Notes: generated from the letters alone by a model not told the origin. A stretch of 12,671 bases of DNA from Solirubrobacteraceae bacterium (GCA_025455895.1 JALOLQ010000061.1:1-12671); one strand, 5' to 3'. Counted from the first letter of the stretch, positions 1 to 6,870 are shown. Numbers and translations: made by a program.

Positions 1-24
1 GCCGAAGCGCTCGATCACATCCAT
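1..24 (-). CDS. Possible 5' end of a minus-strand gene cut by the left edge
   Basis: An ATG at 24..22 opens a minus-strand frame reading M-D-V-I-E-R-F-G to the window edge. Six of the seven codons after the ATG end in G or C, as in the real genes here. A GGAAGG-like stretch lies about 11 bases upstream, rather far for a ribosome binding site. Eight residues are too few to identify anything. It would follow purH in the same direction. This is a weak call resting on codon bias and a start codon only. Confidence 0.25.
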
Positions 25-27
25 GGC

Positions 28-46
28 ATCCGGAACCTTCCCGGAT
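28..46. repeat. Small inverted repeat ATCCGG-N7-CCGGAT
   Basis: ATCCGG (28-33) and CCGGAT (41-46) form a perfect 6-bp inverted repeat around a 7-base spacer. It lies just upstream of the possible start codon at the left edge, and ATCCGG recurs nearby at 78-83. It could be a regulator site or a weak hairpin. In DNA this GC-rich such repeats arise by chance, so no function is claimed. Confidence 0.3.
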
Positions 47-103
47 CACGGAGACAGCAGCAACACACGAGCGAGGGATCCGGGATGCATCACGCCGCGG
101 CAC

Positions 104-136
104 GCGGCGGGAGAGGCCGGACGGCCATCCCGCCGC
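104..136 (-). terminator. Strong stem-loop downstream of purH, candidate terminator without U-tract
   Basis: GCGGCGGGA (104-112) pairs perfectly with TCCCGCCGC (128-136). The loop holds a second inverted repeat, GGCC-GGAC-GGCC (115-126), so the whole element can fold as one long hairpin. It begins about 40 bases past the purH stop codon, where a terminator would sit. There is no run of T on either strand, so it would be a U-less terminator of the kind often proposed in high-GC actinobacteria. A competing shorter stem (94-99 with 103-108) overlaps its left arm. Confidence 0.4.
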
Positions 137-175
137 GATGACGGGGCGTGAGGCGCCCGGAGCTCCGCGAACCCC

Positions 176-1726
176 TTAATGCCGGAAATGCCGTCTGCTC
201 GTGAACACCATCGTCCCGCCCCGCTCGTTCACCGCGGCGACGACCTCGTCGTCGCGGATCGAGCCGCCCGGCTGGATGATCGCCTGCACGCCGCCGTCCA
301 TCGCCGCCTCGGGACCGTCGGCGAACGGGAAGAAGGCGTCGGAGGCGAGCGCGAGGCCGCTGCGGTCCTCGATCCACTCGCGACCGAGCGCGATCTTCAC
401 CGAGTCCACGCGGCTCATCTGGCCGGCGCCGATGCCGAGCGTCGCCTCGCCGCGGGCGACGACGATCGCGTTGGACTTCACGTGCCGGCAGACCCGCCAG
501 GCGAAGAGGAGGTCGCGCCACTCGGCGTCGGTGGGCGCGCGCTCGGTCACGACCTCCATCTGCTCGGGGTCGGCGATCACGACGTCGCGGTCCTGCACGA
601 GCAGCCCGCCGTCGACCTGGCGGATGTCCGGCTCGGTGACCGGCGCCGCGCGGCGCTCCTCGTCCTCGAGGATGCGCACGTTCGGCTTGGCGGTGAGCAC
701 CTCGAGTGCGGCCTCGTCGTAGCCCGGGGCGATCAGCACCTCGATGAACTGCTCGGACAGCGCCTCGGCGAGTGCCCGGTCCACCCGCGTGTTGAGCGCG
801 ATGATCCCGCCGAACGCGCTCACCGGATCCCCGGCGAACGCCTTCGAGTAGGCGTTCAGGCCGTCGGCGCCGAGCGCCGCGCCGCACGGGTTGTTGTGCT
901 TGACGATGACGCAGGCGGCGCGCTCGGGGCCGAGGCCGGCGAGCACGGCGCGGGCGCCGTCGAGGTCGAGGATGTTGTTGAAGCTCAGCTGCTTGCCGTG
1001 CAGCTGGCGCACGCGCGAGAGCACGCCGCGGCGCGCGCCGACCTGGGTGTAGAACGCCGCGCGCTGATGCGGGTTCTCGCCGTAGGGCAGGTCCATCGCC
1101 TTCTCGTAGGCGCGCACGTAGAGGTCCGGGAAGTCGTCGCGGCGCTCGCCGAACCAGCGCGCGATCGCCGTGTCGTAGCGCGCGGTGTACGAGAACGCCT
1201 CGGAGGCGAGCGACTCGCGCGTGGGCAGCGACAGCGTCCCGCCGGAGGTGCGCAGCTCGTCGAGCACGGCGTCGTAGGACTCCGGGCTCGTGACGACGGC
1301 GGCGAACGCGTGGTTCTTCGCCGCCGCGCGGATCATCGTCGGCCCGCCGATGTCGATGTTCTCGATCGCGTCGGCGTCGCTCACGCCGGCCCGGGCGACG
1401 GTGTTCTCGAACGGGTAGAGGTTCACGCACACGAGGTCGACGAACTCGATCTCGTGCTCGGCGGCCTGCTCGAGATGCTCCGGGTTGTCGCGCAGCGCGA
1501 GCAGGCCGGCGTAGAGGCGCGGGTTCAGCGTCTTGACGCGCCCGTCCATGATCTCCGGGAACCCGGTGAGGTCGTCGATCGCGCGCACCTCGAGCCCCGC
1601 CTCGCGCAGCGCGCCGGCCGTGCCGCCGGTGGAGACGAGCTCGACGTCGAGATCGGCCAGGCCGCGGGCGAAGTCCACGACCCCGCGCTTGTCGGAGACC
1701 GAGAGCAGCGCACGCCGGACGCGCAC
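176..1726 (-). CDS. purH: Bifunctional AICAR formyltransferase / IMP cyclohydrolase PurH
   Basis: Catalyses the last two steps of de novo purine synthesis: formylation of AICAR with 10-formyl-THF, then ring closure to IMP, in the cytoplasm. From the GTG at 1726 the protein has 516 residues, normal for the family. Residues 1 to about 130 are the MGS-like cyclohydrolase domain, with SVSDKRG (9-15), STGGT (32-36), NLYPF (102-106) and NIDIGGPTMIRAAAKN (123-138). Y104, D125 and K137 match the human ATIC active-site residues. The formyltransferase domain follows, with YGENPHQRA, VKHNNPCG (catalytic pair K276-H277) and the family C-terminus ending RHFRH. The frame stays open 49 codons upstream to 1873, but that stretch has no family similarity and the core begins within five residues of the GTG, so I chose the GTG. 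No clear Shine-Dalgarno is seen. Oddity: the usual KTLHP motif reads KTLNP (N68). A reversed small gene separates it from purN. Confidence 0.97.
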   Translation of the reverse strand: MRVRRALLSVSDKRGVVDFARGLADLDVELVSTGGTAGALREAGLEVRAIDDLTGFPEIMDGRVKTLNPRLYAGLLALRDNPEHLEQAAEHEIEFVDLVCVNLYPFENTVARAGVSDADAIENIDIGGPTMIRAAAKNHAFAAVVTSPESYDAVLDELRTSGGTLSLPTRESLASEAFSYTARYDTAIARWFGERRDDFPDLYVRAYEKAMDLPYGENPHQRAAFYTQVGARRGVLSRVRQLHGKQLSFNNILDLDGARAVLAGLGPERAACVIVKHNNPCGAALGADGLNAYSKAFAGDPVSAFGGIIALNTRVDRALAEALSEQFIEVLIAPGYDEAALEVLTAKPNVRILEDEERRAAPVTEPDIRQVDGGLLVQDRDVVIADPEQMEVVTERAPTDAEWRDLLFAWRVCRHVKSNAIVVARGEATLGIGAGQMSRVDSVKIALGREWIEDRSGLALASDAFFPFADGPEAAMDGGVQAIIQPGGSIRDDEVVAAVNERGGTMVFTSRRHFRH

Positions 1727-1875
1727 GGCGCCGGGTTCGGTGAGCGGCGGGGTGGGACGGGCGGCGGAGTCGGCGATGGGCGCGAGGCTACCGGGTCCAC
1801 AGGTCGCCCGGCCTTGCCGCGCGCGCCCCGGCACGGCACAGTACGCGGTCCCCCACCCCTCCCCAAGGAGCACCG
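1727..1875. promoter_or_regulatory. Divergent intergenic region between purH and the 68-codon gene
   Basis: These 149 bases separate two divergently read starts, so promoters for both should lie here or very near. I find no convincing -35/-10 pair. The best minus-strand -10-like hexamer is TAGCCT (1790..1785), with no good -35. On the plus strand TTGCCG (1814-1819) and CAGTAC (1838-1843) are 18 bases apart but are weak matches. No purine riboswitch fold is recognised. The assignment as a promoter region rests on gene orientation. Confidence 0.45.
1865..1870 (+). promoter_or_regulatory. Shine-Dalgarno site AAGGAG
   Basis: AAGGAG ends five bases before the ATG at 1876. It is one of the best ribosome binding sites in the window and the main reason to believe the small plus-strand gene is translated. 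Confidence 0.75.
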
Positions 1876-2082
1876 ATGGATGAGCAGCGCCCTGCGGCCG
1901 ACGACGTCGCCCGCGACATGGAGCGGCGTCTGGACGGCCTCGGCAACGAGATCAAGGACGCCGAGAAGGCGCGCCGGACCGTGGACGAGGACGCGCGGAT
2001 CAAGAACGCCGCCGGTGACCAGACGATCGACCGCCAGGGCGAGCACTCGCGGGGCGGGACGCCCCGGAGCTCCGGCGACTGA
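1876..2082 (+). CDS. Small, highly charged hypothetical protein (68 aa)
   Basis: I do not recognise a named family. The 68-residue product is rich in Asp, Glu, Arg and Lys, has no membrane segment or signal peptide and no cysteine. Residues about 9-42 (VARDMERRLDGLGNEIKDAE and onward) look like one long amphipathic helix or short coiled coil, and the tail (50-68) is Gly/Ser/Arg-rich and likely disordered. Similar short charged helical proteins are common among actinobacterial hypotheticals, but that is a resemblance only. A well-placed AAGGAG and strong G/C bias at third codon positions support real coding. It is the only convincing plus-strand gene, divergent from purH and ending three bases from the convergent purN stop. 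Purine-related function cannot be claimed. Confidence 0.7.
   Translation: MDEQRPAADDVARDMERRLDGLGNEIKDAEKARRTVDEDARIKNAAGDQTIDRQGEHSRGGTPRSSGD
2050..2075. repeat. Hairpin and 12-bp palindrome at the convergent gene junction
   Basis: CGGGGC (2050-2055) pairs with GCCCCG (2061-2066) around a 5-base loop, and overlapping it is the perfect 12-bp palindrome CCGGAGCTCCGG (2064-2075). Both lie in the last codons of the small plus-strand gene, just past the purN stop on the other strand. They could serve as a two-way terminator between the convergent genes. There is no T-tract, so this is only a candidate. Confidence 0.35.
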
Positions 2083-2085
2083 GGA

Positions 2086-2691
2086 TCAGCCGACGACGAG
2101 CCGCCGCGCACCCTGCGGGTCGCGGCGCACGAGGCCGCGCGCGAACAGCCGCACGACCTCCGGGAGGAGCTCGTGCTCGACCTCCTGGAGTGCGGCGTGC
2201 ACGGCGGCGGCGTCGGTCATGTCCGCGGGGGCGATCGCACGCTGGGCGATGATCGCGCCGGTGTCCATCCCGTCGTCGACGAGGTGGACGGTGACGCCGA
2301 CGACCTTCACCCCGTACGCGACGGCCTGCTCGACGGCGTGCAGGCCCGGGAACGCCGGCAGCAGCGACGGGTGCACGTTGACGATCCGGTCCGGGAAGCG
2401 GGCGATGAACCCGGGGTCGAGCAGCGCCATGTAGCCGGCGAGCACCACGAGGTGCACGCCGTGGTACTCGAGCCAGTCGCCGATCGCGGCGTCGCGGGCG
2501 GCGCGGTCGCCGTCGTGCGCGTCGAGCGCGAACGCGCGCACGGGCACGCCGTTGGCGCGGGCCTGGGCGAGCGCCTCGGCCTCGGGCCGGTCGCCGGCGA
2601 CCGCGACGATCTCGGCCTCGCGGCCGTGCACCTGCTCGAGCAGCGCGCGCAGGTTCGAGCCGCGCCCGGAGGCCAGGACGGCGACCCTCAT
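2086..2691 (-). CDS. purN: Phosphoribosylglycinamide formyltransferase PurN
   Basis: Transfers the formyl group of 10-formyl-THF to glycinamide ribonucleotide, step 3 of purine synthesis, in the cytoplasm. The 201-residue length is normal. LASGRGSNLRAL (6-17) is the N-terminal phosphate-binding motif. The catalytic residues are in place: N105 and H107 in IVNVHPSLLPAFPG and D143 in DDGMDTGAII, one off from the E. coli numbering (106, 108, 144). The start is the ATG at 2691, whose first base precedes the shared bases of the recQ stop: the four bases ATGA hold the purN start and the recQ TGA. The preceding reading frame stays open far upstream, but that is the out-of-frame shadow of recQ. Translation is probably coupled to recQ. 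The stop is three bases from the stop of the convergent small gene. Confidence 0.97.
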   Translation of the reverse strand: MRVAVLASGRGSNLRALLEQVHGREAEIVAVAGDRPEAEALAQARANGVPVRAFALDAHDGDRAARDAAIGDWLEYHGVHLVVLAGYMALLDPGFIARFPDRIVNVHPSLLPAFPGLHAVEQAVAYGVKVVGVTVHLVDDGMDTGAIIAQRAIAPADMTDAAAVHAALQEVEHELLPEVVRLFARGLVRRDPQGARRLVVG

Positions 2692-4487
2692 CCGGCCCCC
2701 GGCGCGAGCTTCGGGAACCGGCCGCCGGTGGAGACGATCCGCCCCTCGCCGAGCAGGTCGTCGACCCGCGCGAGGACGTCGTCCGCGCGCAGGTGCGCGT
2801 AGGACCCGTAGGCGGGCAGGCCGTCGTAGCCGTGCTGGGCGACGACCTTCGAGCGCCCGCCGCGGAGCACCTCGACCGCACGGGTGCGCCCGACCGCGGG
2901 CTGCGCCGTGGCGACGAGCTCGAGGATCGCCGCGTCGAGGTCGCCGGCGGCGGCCGGGTCGAGCGGCGTCCGCGGCGCCGCGGCACGGCGCGCGCCTCCG
3001 CGCGCGGCCGTCACGGTGATCGCGGTGACGTCGGCGACGCACTCCGGAGCGCAGACGTCGCAGCAGGGCACCGCGGGCGCGGGCGCGGCCGGGTCGCCGA
3101 AGTGCCGCAGCACGGCGGCGCGCCGGCAGCGCGCGTCCTCGGCGAACGCCCAGACCGCGCGGTACTGGCGCCAGCGCGCGCGCGTGCCCTCGGCCGCGGA
3201 GGCGCGGCAGGCGGCCCGGGCGCGGCCGTCGTAGGGCTGCTCGAGCCGGCCGCGCACGCGGTCCACCGGGGCGGGCGCCGGGCGCAGCACGCCGGCGCGG
3301 GCGAGGTGCCCGGCGATCGCGCGGACCTGATCGGGCTCGGCGCCCAGCGCGCCGACCGCGACGTCCACGCGCCCGCCCTCGGCCGCCGCGAACAGGCGCT
3401 CGGCGACACGGTCCACGTCGGCGTCCTCGACGGCCGAGCGCTCGATGAAGAAGACGTGCAGACCCTTGTCGCGTGCCTGGGCGAGCAGCAGCGCCCGGGC
3501 GGGGCGCCCGTCGCGGCCGGCACGGCCGGCCTCCTGGTACCAGCCCTCGACCGACTGCGGGACGCTCACGTGCACGACCGTGCGCACGTCCGCCTTGTCG
3601 ACGCCCATGCCGAACGCGTTCGTCGCCACGACGACGTCCGCCGCGCCGCCCATGAACCGCCGCTGCACCTCCGCGCGCCGCTCGCGGGAGAGGCCGGCGT
3701 GGTAGGCGACGACCTCCGCGCCCAGGCGCCGCCCGAGATCGGCGGCGACCTGCTCGGTCTGCGCGCGCGTCCCCGCGTAGACGATCGCCGGCCGGTGCTC
3801 GGCGGGCGCGAGCGCCGCGGCGAGGCGCGCGTCCACGTCCGCCTGGGTTCGGCAGGGCACGACGGCGAAGGTGAGGTTCGGGCGGTCGAACCCGGTCGCG
3901 ACGCGGACCGGCTCGCGCAGGCCCAGGCGCTGCTCGACGTCGCGTGCGACCTGCGGCGTGGCCGTCGCCGTCGAGGCGACGATCGAGGCCGCGCCGAGCC
4001 AGCGCGCGGCGTCGCCCAGGCGGAAGTAGTCGGGCCGGAAGTCGTGCCCCCACTGCGAGACGCAGTGCGCCTCGTCGACGACGAACAGCCCGATCGGGAC
4101 CTCGCGCAGCGCCTCGAGGAACCCGGGCGAGGCGAACCGCTCCGGGGCGACGTAGAGCAGCCGCAGCTCGCCGCTGCGCGCGCGGGCGAGGACCGCGCGG
4201 TTCTCCTCGGCGTCCTGCTGGGCGTTCACGAGCGCGACGCGGCCCGGCGCGCGCGGGGCGAGCGCCTCGACCTGGTCCTGCATCAGCGAGACGAGCGGCG
4301 AGACGACGATCGAGAGGTCCTCGCGCAGCAGCGCCGGGAGCTGGTAGCAGAGCGACTTCCCCGCCCCGGTGGGCATCACGACGAGCACGTCGCGCCCGCC
4401 CAGGGCGCCCGCGACCGCCGCCTCCTGGCCGGGGCGGAAGTCGTCGAAGCCGAAGATGTCGCGCAGCGCGGCGCGGGGGTCCGTCAT
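2688..4487 (-). CDS. recQ: ATP-dependent DNA helicase of the RecQ family
   Basis: A 3'-5' superfamily 2 helicase of DNA repair and recombination. In 599 residues I see the helicase core in order: Walker A MPTGAGKS (38-45), VVSPLVSLMQDQ (61-72), DEAH box (138-141) with the RecQ aromatic-rich loop CVSQWGHDFRPDY (142-154), motif III STATAT (172-177), motif V FGMGVDKADVR (292-302) and motif VI QEAGRAGRDG (318-327). The zinc-binding subdomain has C454, C475, C476 and C479. A winged-helix-like RQC region fills the C-terminus (about 500-595). No HRDC domain follows, so this is the shorter RecQ form. The ATG at 4487 fits the family's N-terminus; no Shine-Dalgarno is obvious. It lies between the acetyltransferase (67 bp upstream) and purN (4-bp overlap), an unusual place for a repair gene. 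Confidence 0.95.
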   Translation of the reverse strand: MTDPRAALRDIFGFDDFRPGQEAAVAGALGGRDVLVVMPTGAGKSLCYQLPALLREDLSIVVSPLVSLMQDQVEALAPRAPGRVALVNAQQDAEENRAVLARARSGELRLLYVAPERFASPGFLEALREVPIGLFVVDEAHCVSQWGHDFRPDYFRLGDAARWLGAASIVASTATATPQVARDVEQRLGLREPVRVATGFDRPNLTFAVVPCRTQADVDARLAAALAPAEHRPAIVYAGTRAQTEQVAADLGRRLGAEVVAYHAGLSRERRAEVQRRFMGGAADVVVATNAFGMGVDKADVRTVVHVSVPQSVEGWYQEAGRAGRDGRPARALLLAQARDKGLHVFFIERSAVEDADVDRVAERLFAAAEGGRVDVAVGALGAEPDQVRAIAGHLARAGVLRPAPAPVDRVRGRLEQPYDGRARAACRASAAEGTRARWRQYRAVWAFAEDARCRRAAVLRHFGDPAAPAPAVPCCDVCAPECVADVTAITVTAARGGARRAAAPRTPLDPAAAGDLDAAILELVATAQPAVGRTRAVEVLRGGRSKVVAQHGYDGLPAYGSYAHLRADDVLARVDDLLGEGRIVSTGGRFPKLAPGAG

Positions 4488-4502
4488 GGGCGGCCCACGG
4501 TA

Positions 4503-4518
4503 CCGCCGGCCCCGGCGG
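4503..4518. repeat. GC-rich hairpin between the acetyltransferase and recQ
   Basis: CCGCCG (4503-4508) and CGGCGG (4513-4518) form a perfect 6-bp stem around GCCC in the 67-bp spacer, 15 bases ahead of the recQ ATG. It could weaken read-through or hinder ribosome access to recQ. It lacks a T-tract and could be chance in this composition. Confidence 0.35.
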
Positions 4519-4554
4519 GCGCGGCAGGCGCGTTGCAGCTCCGCGGCGATGCCG

Positions 4555-5340
4555 TCACGCGGCGGTGCGCTCGCGGCGTTCGTACATCGGCAGGCGGCGC
4601 AGCGTGCGGTAGCCCATCGCGGCGTAGATCGGCTCGCCGGCGGCGGAGGCCTCGAGGGTCGACGTCGTGCAGCCGTCCGCGCGCGCCGCGAGCAGCGCCC
4701 GCGCGAGCAGCCGGCGCCCGAGCCGGCGGCCCGCCGCCTCCGGGGCGGTGGCGACCATGCTGACGTACGCGTCGTCGCCCTCGCGCAGCAGCATCAGGCC
4801 GCTCGCCGGCCGGCCGCCGAGGCGCGTGATCCACACCTGCGTGCCGGGCGCACCGTCGAGCCCGGAGAAGGCGGCGCCGAGCGCCGGCGGCGTAAGTCCC
4901 CAGGCGCGGTCGTTCAACGTGCCGAGCGTCGTAAAGCGCGGCGCGGGATCCGGGTCGAGCTCGCCGGCCGCGAGCCGCTCGAGGTCCAGGTCGGCCAGCA
5001 CCGCGGCCTGCACCACCGGTGCCGTGTCACGAACGTGTCCGCGCGCCTCGAGCTCCGGGGCGAGCGCGGCCTCGTCCTCAGGCTCCACCCACACCGTGAA
5101 CGCCCGCACCCCGGCCTCGGCGTACACGGCGGCGATCGCCTCATGGTGTTCGAGCAGCGCCGCGGGATCCTCGTAGAGGACGCTGTTGGGCAGCGAGCGC
5201 TCCGACGAGGCCGGCACGATCGCCGCCCCGACGTCCGGCCATGAGACCCAGCGCGCATCCGCCGAGCCGCGCTCGCCGAGCGCGCGGAAGAACGCGACAT
5301 GGCTGCGATGGTGGATCGCGGTGAGCCCGGCGTCGTCCAC
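4555..5340 (-). CDS. GNAT-family N-acetyltransferase, possibly a tandem GNAT
   Basis: A likely acetyl-CoA-dependent acetyltransferase of unknown substrate. In the 261-residue protein the C-terminal half carries the GNAT signature: strand and pyrophosphate loop YVSMVATAPEAAGRRLGRRL (192-211; RRLGRR stands for the Q/R-x-x-G-x-G/A motif), followed by TSTLEASAAGEPIYAAMGY (226-244), where the terminal alpha4/beta6/7 elements are expected. The N-terminal half (about 50-115), with VLYEDPAALLEHHEAIAAVY and GVRAFTVWVEPED, looks like a degenerate first GNAT-like half without the CoA loop, which would make this a tandem GNAT. The start is a GTG at 5340, nine bases after the purF stop, without a strong ribosome binding site, so coupling to purF is likely. 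Substrate unknown; a link to purines is suggested only by position. Confidence 0.85.
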   Translation of the reverse strand: MDDAGLTAIHHRSHVAFFRALGERGSADARWVSWPDVGAAIVPASSERSLPNSVLYEDPAALLEHHEAIAAVYAEAGVRAFTVWVEPEDEAALAPELEARGHVRDTAPVVQAAVLADLDLERLAAGELDPDPAPRFTTLGTLNDRAWGLTPPALGAAFSGLDGAPGTQVWITRLGGRPASGLMLLREGDDAYVSMVATAPEAAGRRLGRRLLARALLAARADGCTTSTLEASAAGEPIYAAMGYRTLRRLPMYERRERTAA

Positions 5341-5349
5341 GAACCGACT

Positions 5350-6816
5350 CTACGCCGACGACGGCGCCAGCGGCAGCGTCGCCTCGAAGGCGAACTTGCC
5401 CTGCGCCTCCTCGGTCCCCGGCAGCGGGTAGTCGCCGGAGAAGCACGCGTCGCAGTGGCGCTCGCGCGCGCCGCCGATCGCCTCGTAGACGCCGGGGAGG
5501 GACAGGTAGGCCAGCGAGTCGGCGCCGAGGTGCTCGGCGACCTCCTCGATGCTGCGCCCGTGCGCGACCATCTCGTCGCGCGTGTGCATGTCGATCCCGT
5601 AGAAGCAGGGGTGCCGGATCGGCGGCGCGGAGATCCGCAGGTGCACCTCGAGCGCGCCCGCGTCGCGCAGCATCTGGATGATCTGGCGCGTCGTGTTGCC
5701 GCGGACGATCGAGTCGTCGACGACGACGAGCCGGCGCCCGCCGACGATCTCCGGCAGCGGGTTGAACTTCAGCCGCAGGCCGTGCTTGCGCAGCTCCTGG
5801 CCGGGCTGGATGAAGGTGCGCGCGACGTACCGGTTCTTCACGAAGCCGTCGTCCTGGGGCAGTCCGCTGCTGCGGGCGAAGCCGCGCGCGGCCGCGTTGC
5901 CCGAGTCGGGCACCGCGATCACGAGGTCGGCGCTCGGCGCGGGCGACTCGCGCGCGAGGATCTCGCCCATCCGCCCGCGCGCGGCCTGGAGGACGGTGCC
6001 GTTCATCTGGCTGTCCGGCCGGGCGAAGTAGATGTACTCGAAGACGCAGAACGCCTCGCGCGCGCCCTCGACGAGCATCCGCGTGCGCAGCCCGTCCTCG
6101 CCGATGCTCACCATCTCGCCGGGCTGCACGTCGCGCAGCAGCGTGGCGCCGATGATGTCGAGCGCGCACGACTCGCTGGCGACGCAGTAGGTGTCGTCGA
6201 GCTGGCCGAGCGCGAGCGGGCGCACGCCCGCCGGGTCGCGGAACGCGTAGACGCGGTCGCGCGTCATGACGACGGTGCTGAACGCGCCCTGCAGGCGTGG
6301 GACGACGTCCGCGATCGCGTCCTCGATCGTCGGGCCGGGGTGCGTGGCGAGCAGCGCCGCGATGATCTCGCTGTCCGAGGTGGACGAGAACGCGACGCCC
6401 TGCTCGCGCAGCTCGGCGTGCAGCTCGACGGCGTTGATGAGGTTCCCGTTGTGGGCGAGCGCGAGCTCGCGCCGGTTGCCGCCCGAGCCGGCCGAGCGGT
6501 GCACGGGCTGGCTGTTCTCCCACTCGTTCGAGCCGGTGGTCGAGTAGCGCACGTGGCCGATCGCGAGCTCGCCGCCGAGCGCGCGCAGGTCGTGCTCCTT
6601 GAAGACCTGGCTGACCAGGCCGAGCGCGCGCTGGGTGATCACGTAGCCGTCGCGGTCCGCCGCGGCGATGCCGGCCGACTCCTGCCCGCGGTGCTGGAGG
6701 GCGTACAGCGCGAAGTACGCGAGGCGGGCGACGTCCTTGCCGGGAGCGTAGATCCCGAAGACGCCGCACTCGTCGCGCGGCCCATCACGGTGATCGAGCG
6801 CAGGGATTCCCGTCAT
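5350..6816 (-). CDS. purF: Amidophosphoribosyltransferase PurF, iron-sulfur type
   Basis: Makes phosphoribosylamine from PRPP and glutamine, the committed and feedback-controlled first step of purine synthesis. The 488-residue protein has a 16-residue propeptide ending RDE before catalytic C17 (CGVFG), which becomes the N-terminal nucleophile of the Ntn glutaminase domain. YALQHRGQESAGI (38-50), VRYSTTG (89-95) and AHNGN (121-125) line that site. The PRPP loop VVVDDSIVRGNTT (364-376) marks the phosphoribosyltransferase domain. C257, C404, C455 and C458 (CVFEYIYFARPDS, HPCFYGID, HCDAC) match the four 4Fe-4S ligands of Bacillus-type PurF, so propeptide processing and oxygen lability are expected. 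The ATG at 6816 has GAGG seven bases upstream. It begins 54 bp after the disrupted vWA gene and is followed closely by the acetyltransferase. Confidence 0.97.
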   Translation of the reverse strand: MTGIPALDHRDGPRDECGVFGIYAPGKDVARLAYFALYALQHRGQESAGIAAADRDGYVITQRALGLVSQVFKEHDLRALGGELAIGHVRYSTTGSNEWENSQPVHRSAGSGGNRRELALAHNGNLINAVELHAELREQGVAFSSTSDSEIIAALLATHPGPTIEDAIADVVPRLQGAFSTVVMTRDRVYAFRDPAGVRPLALGQLDDTYCVASESCALDIIGATLLRDVQPGEMVSIGEDGLRTRMLVEGAREAFCVFEYIYFARPDSQMNGTVLQAARGRMGEILARESPAPSADLVIAVPDSGNAAARGFARSSGLPQDDGFVKNRYVARTFIQPGQELRKHGLRLKFNPLPEIVGGRRLVVVDDSIVRGNTTRQIIQMLRDAGALEVHLRISAPPIRHPCFYGIDMHTRDEMVAHGRSIEEVAEHLGADSLAYLSLPGVYEAIGGARERHCDACFSGDYPLPGTEEAQGKFAFEATLPLAPSSA

Positions 6817-6823
6817 TCAGAGG

Positions 6824-6827
6824 CCTC
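6824..6827 (-). promoter_or_regulatory. Ribosome binding site of purF (GAGG)
   Basis: On the minus strand GAGG occupies 6827..6824, seven bases before the purF ATG at 6816. It supports that ATG rather than any internal start; the propeptide length before C17 also fits. Confidence 0.55.
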
Positions 6828-6870
6828 GGTGGGCCGGGCCGGTCCAGCGTAGCAGCGCCCGCGGGGGAGC

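Noticed and set aside
172..179. CCCCTTAA at the purH stop and again at 11929-11936, as a possible repeated site
   Set aside because: The first copy is part of the purH stop codon context and lacks the palindromic right half; two partial matches are no evidence for a motif.
1749..1780. Possible G-quadruplex in the purH upstream region
   Set aside because: Three G-runs are close together (1749-1752, 1754-1756, 1759-1761) but the next GGG is 17 bases further on, too far for a convincing quadruplex.
179..2434. Very long plus-strand open frame across purH and beyond
   Set aside because: Antisense shadow typical of high-GC DNA: the translation is low-complexity Arg/Ala/Val/His/Asp, has no family motifs, and lies opposite the clearly real purH and purN.
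2692..4053. Upstream extension of the purN frame
   Set aside because: It is out of frame within recQ, Arg/Ala/Gly-rich without motifs; PurN starts at ATG 2691 exactly where the family begins.
2793..4763. Long plus-strand open frame opposite recQ and the acetyltransferase
   Set aside because: Mirror of the recQ coding frame with no recognisable domain; the minus strand shows every RecQ motif.
5299..6852. Long plus-strand open frame opposite purF
   Set aside because: Composition-driven shadow with repetitive Ala/Arg/Val; purF on the minus strand is complete with all catalytic residues.
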